DNA from: Tyzzerella sp.
GTDB lineage: Bacteria > Bacillota > Clostridia > Lachnospirales > Anaerotignaceae
Length of the DNA stretch: 64,000 nt
NCBI GenBank assembly: GCA_019415525.1
Contig: DXZA01000086.1
Span: 1 to 64,000 of the forward strand
Direction of reading: 5' to 3'
Part shown: positions 1 through 8,083 of the stretch, piece by piece
Numbering within the stretch: position 1 is the first letter of the stretch
Layout: the number at the start of each line of letters is the position of its first letter
Made by a program: the position numbers and the translations under genes
The notes under the pieces: generated by a model
The model's input: only the letters and a program-made list of their open reading frames with translations
Database searches by the model: none
Told to the model about the DNA's origin: nothing

Positions 1-50
1 GACACGGCCCTTTCACGGCTGTAACCCGGGTTCGATTCCCGGTTGGGTCA
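1..50 (+). tRNA. tRNA-Glu (TTC), 3' part
   Basis: Only the 3' part lies in the window. It begins inside the anticodon arm, shows anticodon TTC, a variable loop, a normal T arm with loop TTCGATT, and the acceptor 3' strand ending in TCA. It opens a cluster of six closely spaced tRNAs on the same strand. Confidence 0.9.
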
Positions 51-69
51 TTTCTTTTTAATTCAATAT

Positions 70-142
70 GCCGATGTGGCTCAATTGGCAGAGCAGCTGA
101 CTTGTAATCAGCAGGTTAACGGTTCGAGTCCGTTCATCGGCT
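70..142 (+). tRNA. tRNA-Thr (TGT)
   Basis: The acceptor arms GCCGATG and CATCGGC pair fully, the anticodon loop holds TGT, and the T loop is TTCGAGT. CCA is not encoded. It lies 19 bases after tRNA-Glu in the same cluster. Confidence 0.93.
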
Positions 143-151
143 TTTTAATGT

Positions 152-225
152 GGGTCTTTAGCTCAGTTGGTTAGAGCATCCGGCTCATAACCGGACGGTC
201 CTGGGTTCGAGTCCCCGAAGACCCA
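152..225 (+). tRNA. tRNA with CAT anticodon (Met elongator or Ile2)
   Basis: The acceptor arms GGGTCTT and AAGACCC pair. The anticodon loop is CTCATAA on a TCCGG/CCGGA stem, so it lacks the three G-C pairs typical of an initiator. CAT could be elongator Met or lysidine-modified Ile2; sequence alone does not settle it. CCA is encoded (226-228). The second T-stem pair looks like a T-C mismatch. Confidence 0.88.
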
Positions 226-256
226 CCATTTTGAATTAAAATATAAAATTTAATAT

Positions 257-330
<74 letters not shown>

Positions 331-336
331 CCATAT

Positions 337-409
337 GGGAGTTTAGCTCAGCTGGGAGAGCACCTGCCTTACAAGCAGGGGGTCACAGGTTCGAGCCCTG
401 TAACTCCCA
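337..409 (+). tRNA. tRNA-Val (TAC)
   Basis: The acceptor arms GGGAGTT and AACTCCC pair, the anticodon is TAC, the T loop is TTCGAGC and the discriminator is A. It follows tRNA-Asp after 6 bases. Confidence 0.94.
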
Positions 410-424
410 TTTTTCTATATATAT

Positions 425-508
425 GCCCGAGTGGCGGAACTGGCAGACGCACAGGACTTAAAATCCTGCGGGGTAAAACCCGTACCGGTTCGATTCCGGT
501 CTCGGGCA
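425..508 (+). tRNA. tRNA-Leu (TAA)
   Basis: A class II tRNA with a long variable arm (GCGGGGTAAAACCCGT). The acceptor arms GCCCGAG and CTCGGGC pair and the anticodon is TAA. It is the last gene of the cluster and is followed by a terminator. Confidence 0.94.
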
Positions 509-514
509 GTTTCT

Positions 515-547
515 AAAGCATTAAACTTATGTTTAGTGCTTTTTTTA
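515..547 (+). terminator. terminator of the tRNA cluster
   Basis: Hairpin AGCATTAAAC / GTTTAGTGCT followed by a T run, directly after the last tRNA. Confidence 0.8.
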
Positions 548-560
548 TTTAAATAAAAAT

Positions 561-587
561 AAAAAACAGGGAAAATCCCTGTTTTTA
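561..587 (-). terminator. terminator of the FMN oxidoreductase gene
   Basis: Hairpin AAAAACAGGG / CCCTGTTTTT that runs into the stop codon at 585. On the minus strand it is followed by a T-rich stretch. Confidence 0.75.
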
Positions 588-1601
588 ATATCTTATCATA
601 TCTTCTGTTATATCTTTTATTGAAAATGCTCCACACATAGCCATTGTATCTTTAAGTTCTGTACCAAGTTTTTCAATATATAGTTTTACGCCTTCTTTAT
701 CTCCACCGTATACTGCTGTTACAAATGGTCTACATATAAGTACACCATCTGCACCCATTGCAAGGGCCTTGAATATATCTGTTCCTGAACGTATTCCTCC
801 ATCTACAAATATTTTCATACTTCCATCAACAGCTTTAACTATTTCACTTAAAACTTCTGCAGTTGCTGGGCATTGGTCAAGTACACGTCCACCATGATTA
901 GATACAACTATTGCTGAAGCTCCAGCTTCTTTAGCTTTTAACGCACCCTTTACAGTCATTATTCCTTTTACTATAAATGGAAGCTTTGCTTCTTTTACTA
1001 TTTCTGTAAGTTCTGATACTGATTTACTACCTGCTGGTGGAGTAAGATTTTTAAGAAAAGGAAGACCTGCTGCATCAATATCCATTGCTATGGCAAAAGC
1101 ACCAGATTCTTTTGCAAGATTAAATTTTTCTTTTATTGTTTCTATATTCCAAGGCTTAACTGTTGGAATTCCTATACCATTGGAATTTCTTATTGCCTTT
1201 GTTGCTGCAATCATTACATTTGGGTCTGTACCATCACCTGTAAATGCAGCTATGCCATTTTCAGCACAAGCAGATACAAGAACATTATTATATGTAGCAT
1301 CATTATATTTATCACTATAATGAAGAGTTACAGCACCTACTGGTCCTGCAAAAAATGGATAATCAAATTTTTTGCCGAAAATTTCAATGCTTGTATCAAT
1401 AGGTTTGTTTTCGCATATAGTATCCATATTTACTCGTATATCTTGCCATTTTGAATAGTTTCTTATAGCTGTATCTCCTACACCTTTTGACCCTGGACCT
1501 GGTATTTTATTTTTGCAAGCTATACCATTACATATTGGACAGGCTTTGCAAAGTTCTCCTATATTTTTTCTTGCAGTTTCAAGTACTTCATTATAGTTCA
1601 T
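585..1601 (-). CDS. FMN-dependent alpha-hydroxy-acid oxidizing protein
   Basis: 338 residues of the FMN-dependent alpha-hydroxy-acid dehydrogenase/oxidase family (lactate or glycolate type), a TIM barrel that oxidises 2-hydroxy acids to 2-keto acids. Visible motifs are the late SNHGGRVLDQCPAT segment, which holds the catalytic His and substrate Arg, and FVDGGIRSGTDIFKALAMGADGV, which binds the FMN phosphate (this segment is read in two halves around the IRSG turn). The N-terminus has a cysteine cluster C-x2-C-x2-C-x4-C at about residues 18-29, as in many clostridial members and not in the classical eukaryotic enzymes. AGGAGG lies 7 bases before the ATG. The gene is monocistronic with its own terminator. 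The physiological substrate is not determined. Confidence 0.88.
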   Translation of the reverse strand: MNYNEVLETARKNIGELCKACPICNGIACKNKIPGPGSKGVGDTAIRNYSKWQDIRVNMDTICENKPIDTSIEIFGKKFDYPFFAGPVGAVTLHYSDKYNDATYNNVLVSACAENGIAAFTGDGTDPNVMIAATKAIRNSNGIGIPTVKPWNIETIKEKFNLAKESGAFAIAMDIDAAGLPFLKNLTPPAGSKSVSELTEIVKEAKLPFIVKGIMTVKGALKAKEAGASAIVVSNHGGRVLDQCPATAEVLSEIVKAVDGSMKIFVDGGIRSGTDIFKALAMGADGVLICRPFVTAVYGGDKEGVKLYIEKLGTELKDTMAMCGAFSIKDITEDMIRY

Positions 1602-1619
1602 AAAATAATCCTCCTTTTA

Positions 1620-1650
1620 ATATCACTTTAAAAATAATTATATCACTTTA
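1620..1650 (-). promoter_or_regulatory. putative promoter/operator with 11-bp direct repeats
   Basis: On the minus strand a TATAAT lies at 1642-1637. Two identical 11-mers (ATATCACTTTA on the plus strand, 1620-1630 and 1640-1650) are spaced 20 bp start to start and flank that -10 box. No good -35 is visible, which would suit activator control. This is inference only. Confidence 0.35.
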
Positions 1651-1778
1651 ATAATATTATTTATTAAGAATTTATTAAAATAATTTATTCTTTATAGAAA
1701 TTTTTATTTATAGATTTTATAATTTAATTGGAACTAATATATATTAATTATAGTCTAAATTAGTAAGGAGGGATTTTT

Positions 1779-3299
1779 ATGAAGTATTATATTAGTAGAA
1801 TTGTTTCATTTTTTTCAGCAGTAGTTCTTGCTTTAGGTGCATTTAATGTAAATGCTTTTGCCTATACAGAAAATCGTATTACAAATCAAGTTAGAGTAAA
1901 AACAGGAACAGAACTTAATGAAAATACAGCTCCAAAACTTATTATAGAATCAAGCCAAGACCATAACGATGATTTTAGTTTTGAAGTTTATCTTAATAAT
2001 GCAGAATGGTCTGATAAATATTCAGAAAAAGGGATTCTTGAAACAGGTATTGAGTATACAAAAATTTCAGATACAAGAATAATTTTTAATGTTGATATGG
2101 ATGTATTTGATGCTAAGTCAAAAAATATTCAAATACCTCTTTATACAATAATAGATGACTTTGGTGATGCAACAGTTGGTATAAATTCAAAAGGTTCAGG
2201 TGTATCAGAAAATGAATACGTATTTGCAACAGCAGGTACAAGTGATATAAAAATATATAATGAGCCTATTGAAAATATGAAAGAAAATGGAACTATAAAT
2301 GAAATAAAAATTGAAGATAATTTTAATTCAAGTATAAAAAGTGGTACTAAATATACTATAAAACTTAATGGTGGTTTCACATTTGCAGAATTACCAAAAA
2401 TGGATAATGACGGTAAATATTCTAATAAAACCAGTATAGAATTTGTTGATAGTAGTAAAAAAGCTGTTGTTATTACTGTTACAAAAGCAACTGATTCTGG
2501 TATAGGAAGTATTACGCTTACAGATATAAAGCTTAATACTGAAAATGCTTCTTATGGAACTATAAAAGCTGAATTTACAAATAGTAACGGAGGAAGTGCA
2601 GATATTAATCTTGGTACTTTTGGAACTGGTAGTGAAACAATTTCCGAAATAATCATAAACAATAATATAAGTTATAATGATGATAAAGCTTTATTAACAG
2701 GAACAGCTACAAAAGGTAAAATTGTAGTTCTTAATATTGATAATAAAGAAATAGGCAGAACTAGAGTTGATGATAATGGAAATTGGAAATTTGAATTTGA
2801 AAAATCATTAATAGATAATAATAGCCATAACATTCAATTAGGTTATTATAATAGTGAAACAAAAGATATTTATTATACAAAAACATGGGAATATAATAAA
2901 AATAATAGAAATACTATAGTTTATGCTATAGGTGCTCAAGGGTATGTATATAATGGAAAACAAGTTGTAACTGATGGAGTATCATATATTGATGAATCTG
3001 GAAGAACAATGATACCATTAAGAACATTTTCAAATTCAATGGGAATAGCTGATACAGATATAAAATGGAATGGAGAAACAGGCGAAATAACAATAAAAAC
3101 AAATAATGGTGATATTTCACTTAAAATTGGTGGAACAACAATAAATTCTCAAAATGGTCAAATACAACTTGATTCTCCTGCTGTAATAAAAAATAACCGT
3201 ACTTATATACCTTTAAGAGGTGTTCTTAATGCTTATGGTATTACAGATGAAAATATTGAATGGAGTCCAAGTGCAAAAACAATAACTATTTTTAAATAA
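1779..3299 (+). CDS. secreted stalk-domain (copper amine oxidase N-like) surface protein
   Basis: 506 residues. A signal peptide (about 1-28, ending NAFA) is followed by the motif Y-T-E-N-R-I-T-N-x-V-x-V and a SFEV-x-LNNAEW segment. A beta-rich module starts near 172 (INEIKIEDNF, then GTKYTIKLNGGFTF). A short Ig-like linker-type module (about 288-345) and a C-terminal stalk domain (about 390-506) follow; the stalk has two halves with the MIPLR and YIPLRG signatures. The same layout recurs in the 742-residue protein at 21034, so these are paralogues. The protein is probably exported and held at or in the wall; no sortase motif or SLH domain is seen. Codons are A/T-rich, unlike the C-ending codons of the longer paralogue, suggesting lower expression. 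Ligand unknown. AAGGAGGG precedes the ATG. Confidence 0.8.
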   Translation: MKYYISRIVSFFSAVVLALGAFNVNAFAYTENRITNQVRVKTGTELNENTAPKLIIESSQDHNDDFSFEVYLNNAEWSDKYSEKGILETGIEYTKISDTRIIFNVDMDVFDAKSKNIQIPLYTIIDDFGDATVGINSKGSGVSENEYVFATAGTSDIKIYNEPIENMKENGTINEIKIEDNFNSSIKSGTKYTIKLNGGFTFAELPKMDNDGKYSNKTSIEFVDSSKKAVVITVTKATDSGIGSITLTDIKLNTENASYGTIKAEFTNSNGGSADINLGTFGTGSETISEIIINNNISYNDDKALLTGTATKGKIVVLNIDNKEIGRTRVDDNGNWKFEFEKSLIDNNSHNIQLGYYNSETKDIYYTKTWEYNKNNRNTIVYAIGAQGYVYNGKQVVTDGVSYIDESGRTMIPLRTFSNSMGIADTDIKWNGETGEITIKTNNGDISLKIGGTTINSQNGQIQLDSPAVIKNNRTYIPLRGVLNAYGITDENIEWSPSAKTITIFK

Positions 3300-3314
3300 A
3301 TAATATTATAATAA

Positions 3315-3343
3315 AGAGGGTTGTTTTATTACAACCCTTTTTA
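3315..3343 (+). terminator. terminator
   Basis: Hairpin GGGTTGT / ACAACCC plus T run after the stalk-domain gene. Confidence 0.8.
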
Positions 3344-3415
3344 TATTGTGTTTGTTTTAGGTATGGTCTATACTTTTAATAAGGGTTTGTAATATACATT
3401 AGAAAGGCGGATTAT

Positions 3416-3961
3416 ATGAAAAATAAGCTATATTTTAAATTTTCAAAAATGTATTTATTCTTTTTTTTAATTTCTGTTTTAGGTTGGATTTATGAAGTTT
3501 TTCTTGAAGTTGTTGTATATAAATGGGGGTTTTCAAATAGAGGTGTCCTTACAGGACCATATTGCCCTGTATATGGCTGTGGAGCTATTGCTATATTATT
3601 TTGTTTAGAAAAGCTTATGAAAAAGAAAATACAAGCATTAAAGATTAATATTACACCTGCTGTTATATTTGTAGCTATTGTATTTATTACTACTGTTATA
3701 GAGCTTATTGCAAGCTATATTATGGAATTTACAACAGGTTCTTGGTTTTGGGATTATACAAGATTTAGTTTTAATTTTGAAGGAAGAATTGCACTTAATC
3801 CAAGTATACGTTTTGGTATTGGTGGTATGATTATATTATATATGTTGTATCCTGTTTTTGAAAAATTTATAAAATCAATAGGTGAAAAAAGAACAGTTAT
3901 ATTTGCAATAATTACATCAATTATTATGCTTATAGATGCTTTGTTCGTTTTTGTTATTTGA
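3416..3961 (+). CDS. putative ABC-transporter-type membrane protein (CmpB-like)
   Basis: 181 residues matching the ABC_trans_CmpB family of small integral membrane proteins. It has an N-terminal hydrophobic helix, the family segment LGWIYEV, then RGVLTGPYCPVYGCGA, and four to five predicted membrane helices in all. The family name comes from an old ABC-transporter assignment; no ATPase or binding protein lies nearby, so transport is not established. AAAGGCGG lies 8 bases before the ATG. It stands alone between a terminator and asnB. Confidence 0.75.
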   Translation: MKNKLYFKFSKMYLFFFLISVLGWIYEVFLEVVVYKWGFSNRGVLTGPYCPVYGCGAIAILFCLEKLMKKKIQALKINITPAVIFVAIVFITTVIELIASYIMEFTTGSWFWDYTRFSFNFEGRIALNPSIRFGIGGMIILYMLYPVFEKFIKSIGEKRTVIFAIITSIIMLIDALFVFVI

Positions 3962-4097
3962 AATGTATAAAAAATTTAAAAATACTGATTTTAATTATAT
4001 ATTGTCTTTGTTGATTTTGAGGTTGAAATGTGATACAGTTTTTTATATTGAAAAATTTTAGTTTAATAGGGCTTTTTGCCATAGGAGGATATATAAA

Positions 4098-5933
4098 ATG
4101 TGTGGTTTTTGTGGTTTTACAGGACACCTTATAAATAGTGAAGAAATTCTTACAAAAATGATGAATAAAATAATTCACAGAGGGCCTGATAGTGAAGGAA
4201 AACATATAAATGATGATGTTGCAATGGGATTTCGTCGTTTAAGTATCATAGACCTTGACAATGGTTCACAGCCTATGTATAACGAAAATAATGATATTGT
4301 AATAACATTTAACGGTGAAATATACAATCATCAAGAACTTAGAGAAGAACTTATTGCAAAGGGTCATGTTTTTAAAAATAATGCAGATACAGAAGTTCTT
4401 ATTCATGGCTATGAAGAGTATGGTGAAAAACTTCTTGATAAAGTAAGAGGTATGTTTGCTTTTGTTATTTGGGATAGCAAAAATGAAACTCTTTTTGGAG
4501 CTAGAGACTTTTTTGGTATAAAACCTTTTTATTATGCAGAAATAGACGGACAGCTTGTATATGGTTCAGAAATTAAAAGTATACTTGAATATCCAGGGTA
4601 TAAAAAAGCTGTAAATACTACAGCTCTTGAAAATTACCTTACATTCCAATATTCAGTTCTTGAAGAAACATTCTTTAAAGGTATATATAAACTTATGCCT
4701 GCTCATTGTTTTACATTTAAAAAAGGCAAAATGGAAATAAAAAGATATTGGGAACCTGTTTTTGAGGCTGATGAAAATAAAAATCTTGATGAGCTTGTTG
4801 ATGAAATAGATAATGCAATGCAGGATTCTATTAAAAAACATAAAATAAGTGATGTTGAAGTTGGTTCTTTCCTTTCAAGTGGTGTTGATTCAAGTTATGT
4901 AGCTGCTTGCTTTAAAGGTGATAAAACATTTACAGTAGGTTTTGATTATGAAAAATATAATGAAATAGATTATGCGAAAGCTCTTTCAAAAAAAGTTGGT
5001 ATAGATAATTATAGCAAACTTATAACAACTGATGAGTATTGGGAAGCAATACCAAAAGTACAATATCATATGGACGAGCCACTTGCTGACCCTTCTGCTA
5101 TTGCACTTTATTTTGTAAGCCAAACAGCTGCAAAACATGTTAAAGTTGCTCTTTCTGGTGAGGGTGCAGACGAGTTCTTTGGAGGATATAATATATATAG
5201 AGAGCCACATTCTCTTGAGCCTATTACAAAGCTTCCTATGCCTGTAAGAAAAGGTCTTGGAAAAATTGCTAAGGCTATACCTTTTAAAGTAAAAGGTAAA
5301 AACTATATTATAAGAGGTAGCAAAACTTTACAAGAAAGATTTATAGGTAATGCTTTTATGTTTAATGAAGCAGAAAGAGAAAAAATTCTCAAAAATCCTA
5401 CTGGAAAATATAATCATACAGAGCTTACAAAACCTTTCTATGATAAAGTTAAAAATCAAGATGAAGTTACTCAAATGCAGTATATAGACATTCATTTTTG
5501 GCTTATAGGAGATATTCTCTTAAAAGCTGATAAAATGAGTATGGCACATTCTCTTGAAGTTAGAGTACCATTCCTTGATAAAGAGGTATTTAATGTTGCA
5601 AGAACAATACCTGTAAAATATAGAGTTAATAAAGAAAATACAAAATATGCAATGAGAATGGCAGCACATAGATATCTTCCAGATATGGTTGCAGAGAAAA
5701 AGAAACTTGGTTTCCCTGTTCCTATTCGTATATGGCTTAAAGAGGATAAATATTATAATACAGTTAAAAAGGCATTTACAGGAACAGCAGCAAGAGAATT
5801 TTTTAATGTTGATGAAATAGTAAAACTTCTTGATGACCATAAATCAGGAAAAGTTGATAACAGTAGAAAAATTTGGACAATATTTATGTTTGTACTTTGG
5901 CATAGAGAATACTTTGGAAAAAAAGTAGCTTAA
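4098..5933 (+). CDS. asnB: asparagine synthase (glutamine-hydrolysing)
   Basis: 611 residues, normal length for bacterial AsnB. It makes asparagine from aspartate, ATP and glutamine. The mature N-terminus starts with Cys2 (MCGFCGF), the nucleophile of the class II glutaminase domain (about 1-190). The synthetase domain has the pyrophosphate loop LSSGVDSS, the LSGEGADEFFGGY segment and the KADKMSMAHSLEVRVPFLD motif. AGGAGG precedes the ATG at a good distance. It is monocistronic, with a strong terminator behind it. No T-box or other leader structure is visible upstream, although asparagine genes are often so controlled in Firmicutes. Confidence 0.96.
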   Translation: MCGFCGFTGHLINSEEILTKMMNKIIHRGPDSEGKHINDDVAMGFRRLSIIDLDNGSQPMYNENNDIVITFNGEIYNHQELREELIAKGHVFKNNADTEVLIHGYEEYGEKLLDKVRGMFAFVIWDSKNETLFGARDFFGIKPFYYAEIDGQLVYGSEIKSILEYPGYKKAVNTTALENYLTFQYSVLEETFFKGIYKLMPAHCFTFKKGKMEIKRYWEPVFEADENKNLDELVDEIDNAMQDSIKKHKISDVEVGSFLSSGVDSSYVAACFKGDKTFTVGFDYEKYNEIDYAKALSKKVGIDNYSKLITTDEYWEAIPKVQYHMDEPLADPSAIALYFVSQTAAKHVKVALSGEGADEFFGGYNIYREPHSLEPITKLPMPVRKGLGKIAKAIPFKVKGKNYIIRGSKTLQERFIGNAFMFNEAEREKILKNPTGKYNHTELTKPFYDKVKNQDEVTQMQYIDIHFWLIGDILLKADKMSMAHSLEVRVPFLDKEVFNVARTIPVKYRVNKENTKYAMRMAAHRYLPDMVAEKKKLGFPVPIRIWLKEDKYYNTVKKAFTGTAAREFFNVDEIVKLLDDHKSGKVDNSRKIWTIFMFVLWHREYFGKKVA

Positions 5934-5936
5934 CAA

Positions 5937-5972
5937 AAAATACGATACAGTATTACTGTATCGTATTTTTTA
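5937..5972 (+). terminator. terminator of asnB
   Basis: Long perfect hairpin, AATACGATACAGTA / TACTGTATCGTATT, plus T run. Confidence 0.85.
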
Positions 5973-6052
5973 TTTTTAAGTTTTTTTTAATACAATAATT
6001 ATAATGTATAGTTTATAATTATGTTAATATAAAATATAGAAAGGAGATGTGC

Positions 6053-6811
6053 ATGAAGAAAATATATTGTTTTTTTATACTGATATTATCTATATTTGTA
6101 GGTTGTTCAAATATAGATAATATCAGTATGGATAATAATAAAAATATAGAAGAGGTTGAATTAGAGGAAAATTTGGATATACAGTCTTCAATTTCACAGG
6201 AAAAAACTTCCGAAGAAAATGATATAGATGAGAGTAGTACAATAATACAAGAAGAATATAATGATGGTGTTTCTGTTAATAGGCAAAGTATGTCTGACGA
6301 GTTTTATGTAATGACAAAACCAGTTGATGCTGTTATAAGGTGTATGTATGAAAATAATATGGAGTATAATCCTAGAAATTCAGAGTTTTTTTGGAAAGCA
6401 TTATCCTATTTTGTTGGCAGTTATGGTATAAACCATGAACTTGCAGAAGTTGAATATGATAAGGTTAAAATACCAAGTAATGTTGTACAAGAGTTTGCAA
6501 CTATACTTTTTTATGATTATGATGACCTTTTACCTATACCAGATAGTATTAAGGGTGATGTTACTTATGATGATTATTATGGTGGATATATATTTAAAAT
6601 AAATCCTTCAACACTTTCTTATGCATCTTTAGAAAGTGTTGAAATAAATAAGGACGAGTATATTGCTATAGCAGATTTTTATACAACAGGTAAAAATAAT
6701 GTAGAATTAACTAGTAAATGGAAAATAAAAATGGTTGATAACCCTTATGTAAGTGGTATATATAATCCACATTATATTTATACAATAAAAAGTATTGAAA
6801 AAGAACAATAA
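6053..6811 (+). CDS. hypothetical lipoprotein
   Basis: 252 residues of unknown function. It has a lipoprotein signal MKKIYCFFILILSIFVGC with lipobox FVGC. An acidic low-complexity linker rich in E, D and S (about 20-75) precedes a folded region of about 170 residues with no motif I recognise. The start is taken at 6053: an upstream in-frame ATG at 6047 directly abuts the AAGGAG, while 6053 lies 6 bases after it. The gene faces murG across a shared terminator. Confidence 0.7.
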   Translation: MKKIYCFFILILSIFVGCSNIDNISMDNNKNIEEVELEENLDIQSSISQEKTSEENDIDESSTIIQEEYNDGVSVNRQSMSDEFYVMTKPVDAVIRCMYENNMEYNPRNSEFFWKALSYFVGSYGINHELAEVEYDKVKIPSNVVQEFATILFYDYDDLLPIPDSIKGDVTYDDYYGGYIFKINPSTLSYASLESVEINKDEYIAIADFYTTGKNNVELTSKWKIKMVDNPYVSGIYNPHYIYTIKSIEKEQ

Positions 6812-6836
6812 AAAAGGGTTGCTTTGCAACCCTTTT
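6811..6836. terminator. bidirectional terminator
   Basis: Hairpin AAGGGTTGC / GCAACCCTT between the convergent lipoprotein gene and murG, with A and T runs on both sides. Confidence 0.85.
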
Positions 6837-7899
6837 AATCTACATATTTTTTGATAACATTCATTACTTCATTGACACCGTTTGAAAGATTACTTTTTTC
6901 CATAGCATCAATAAAAGATTGTCTATTTTCATAAAGACTTCTTATAGCTCTTTCAAGAGATGCATAAGTCATATCTTCTTCTTTAAGTACCATTGAAAAC
7001 CCTTGTTTTTCAAAAGAAGCAGCATTTAATATTTGGTCACCTCTACTTGCATTTGCAGAAAGAGGTATTAAAAGATTTGGTTTTTTAAGTGCGAGAAATT
7101 CAGAAATTGAATTTGAACCTGCTCTTGATACTATAATATCAGCTGCTGCCATTATATGTGGTAATTCTTCTGACACATATTCAAATTGTTTATAGCCTTT
7201 AGTTCCTTCAAGTGTTTTGTCAACATTACCTTTTCCACAAATATGAACAAGGTCAAAGTCCTTTAAAAGTGTTTTTAATGCACCTCTTAATTGTGTATTT
7301 ATTTTTACAGAACCAAGACTTCCTCCCATCATCATTATGATTGGGCGTTCACCTGTAAATTTGCATATATCTTTTCCTTTTTCAGGATTGCCACAGAAAA
7401 GTTCATCTCTTATTGGAGTACCTGTGTTGATACCTTTATTTTCCGGTATATATTTAAGAGTTTCTGGGAATGTTGTACATACACATTTTGCAAAAGGCAT
7501 TGCTATTTTATTTGCAAGACCTGGTGTTATATCTGATTCATGTACAACAACAGGTATTTTGTTAAGCTTTGCACCAAGTACAACAGGAACAGCTACAAAA
7601 CCACCTTTTGAAAATACAATATCTGGTTTTAATTTTCTTAAAAGGAAATAAGACTCTTTTACTCCTTTTACTACTCTAAACATATCAGTTATGTTTTCTT
7701 TTGAAAGATATCTGCGTAATTTTCCGGTAGGTACAGAATAATAGGATATATTTTCTTTTTCTATAAGATTTTTTTCTATACCATCTTTTGTACCTATATA
7801 TGATATTTCAAATCCTTCTTTTTTTAGATAAGGTAAAAGTGCAATATTAGGTGTTACATGGCCTGCTGTTCCGCCACCTGTTAAAACTATTTTTTTCAT
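6835..7899 (-). CDS. murG: UDP-GlcNAc:lipid I GlcNAc transferase MurG
   Basis: 354 residues, full length. It adds GlcNAc to lipid I to form lipid II at the inner face of the membrane. The N-terminal donor loop GGGTAGHVTPN is intact. The second Rossmann half carries MMMGGSLGSVKINTQL and SRAGSNSISEF. MurG usually sits in the dcw cluster with ftsW and murD; here it is a solitary gene between two lipoprotein genes, a location seen in some Clostridia. The stop codon region overlaps the bidirectional terminator. Confidence 0.95.
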   Translation of the reverse strand: MKKIVLTGGGTAGHVTPNIALLPYLKKEGFEISYIGTKDGIEKNLIEKENISYYSVPTGKLRRYLSKENITDMFRVVKGVKESYFLLRKLKPDIVFSKGGFVAVPVVLGAKLNKIPVVVHESDITPGLANKIAMPFAKCVCTTFPETLKYIPENKGINTGTPIRDELFCGNPEKGKDICKFTGERPIIMMMGGSLGSVKINTQLRGALKTLLKDFDLVHICGKGNVDKTLEGTKGYKQFEYVSEELPHIMAAADIIVSRAGSNSISEFLALKKPNLLIPLSANASRGDQILNAASFEKQGFSMVLKEEDMTYASLERAIRSLYENRQSFIDAMEKSNLSNGVNEVMNVIKKYVD

Positions 7900-8083
7900 T
7901 GTTTTATCAACTCCGTATATACAATTAATATTATATTTTATATTATAATATCAAAGTTTTAAGATTAGTTCTATTAAAAAATAATATTTATAGATAGTTT
8001 ATACAAATATACAAATATTTTAATATTATTATATTTATGTTATAATAAAAAGAATATAGATATTTAAGTTAGGAGGTATTTTT

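Noticed and set aside
3962..4097. Possible asparagine T-box before asnB
   Set aside because: The gap is only 136 bases and lacks the TGGNACC T-box sequence and a terminator.
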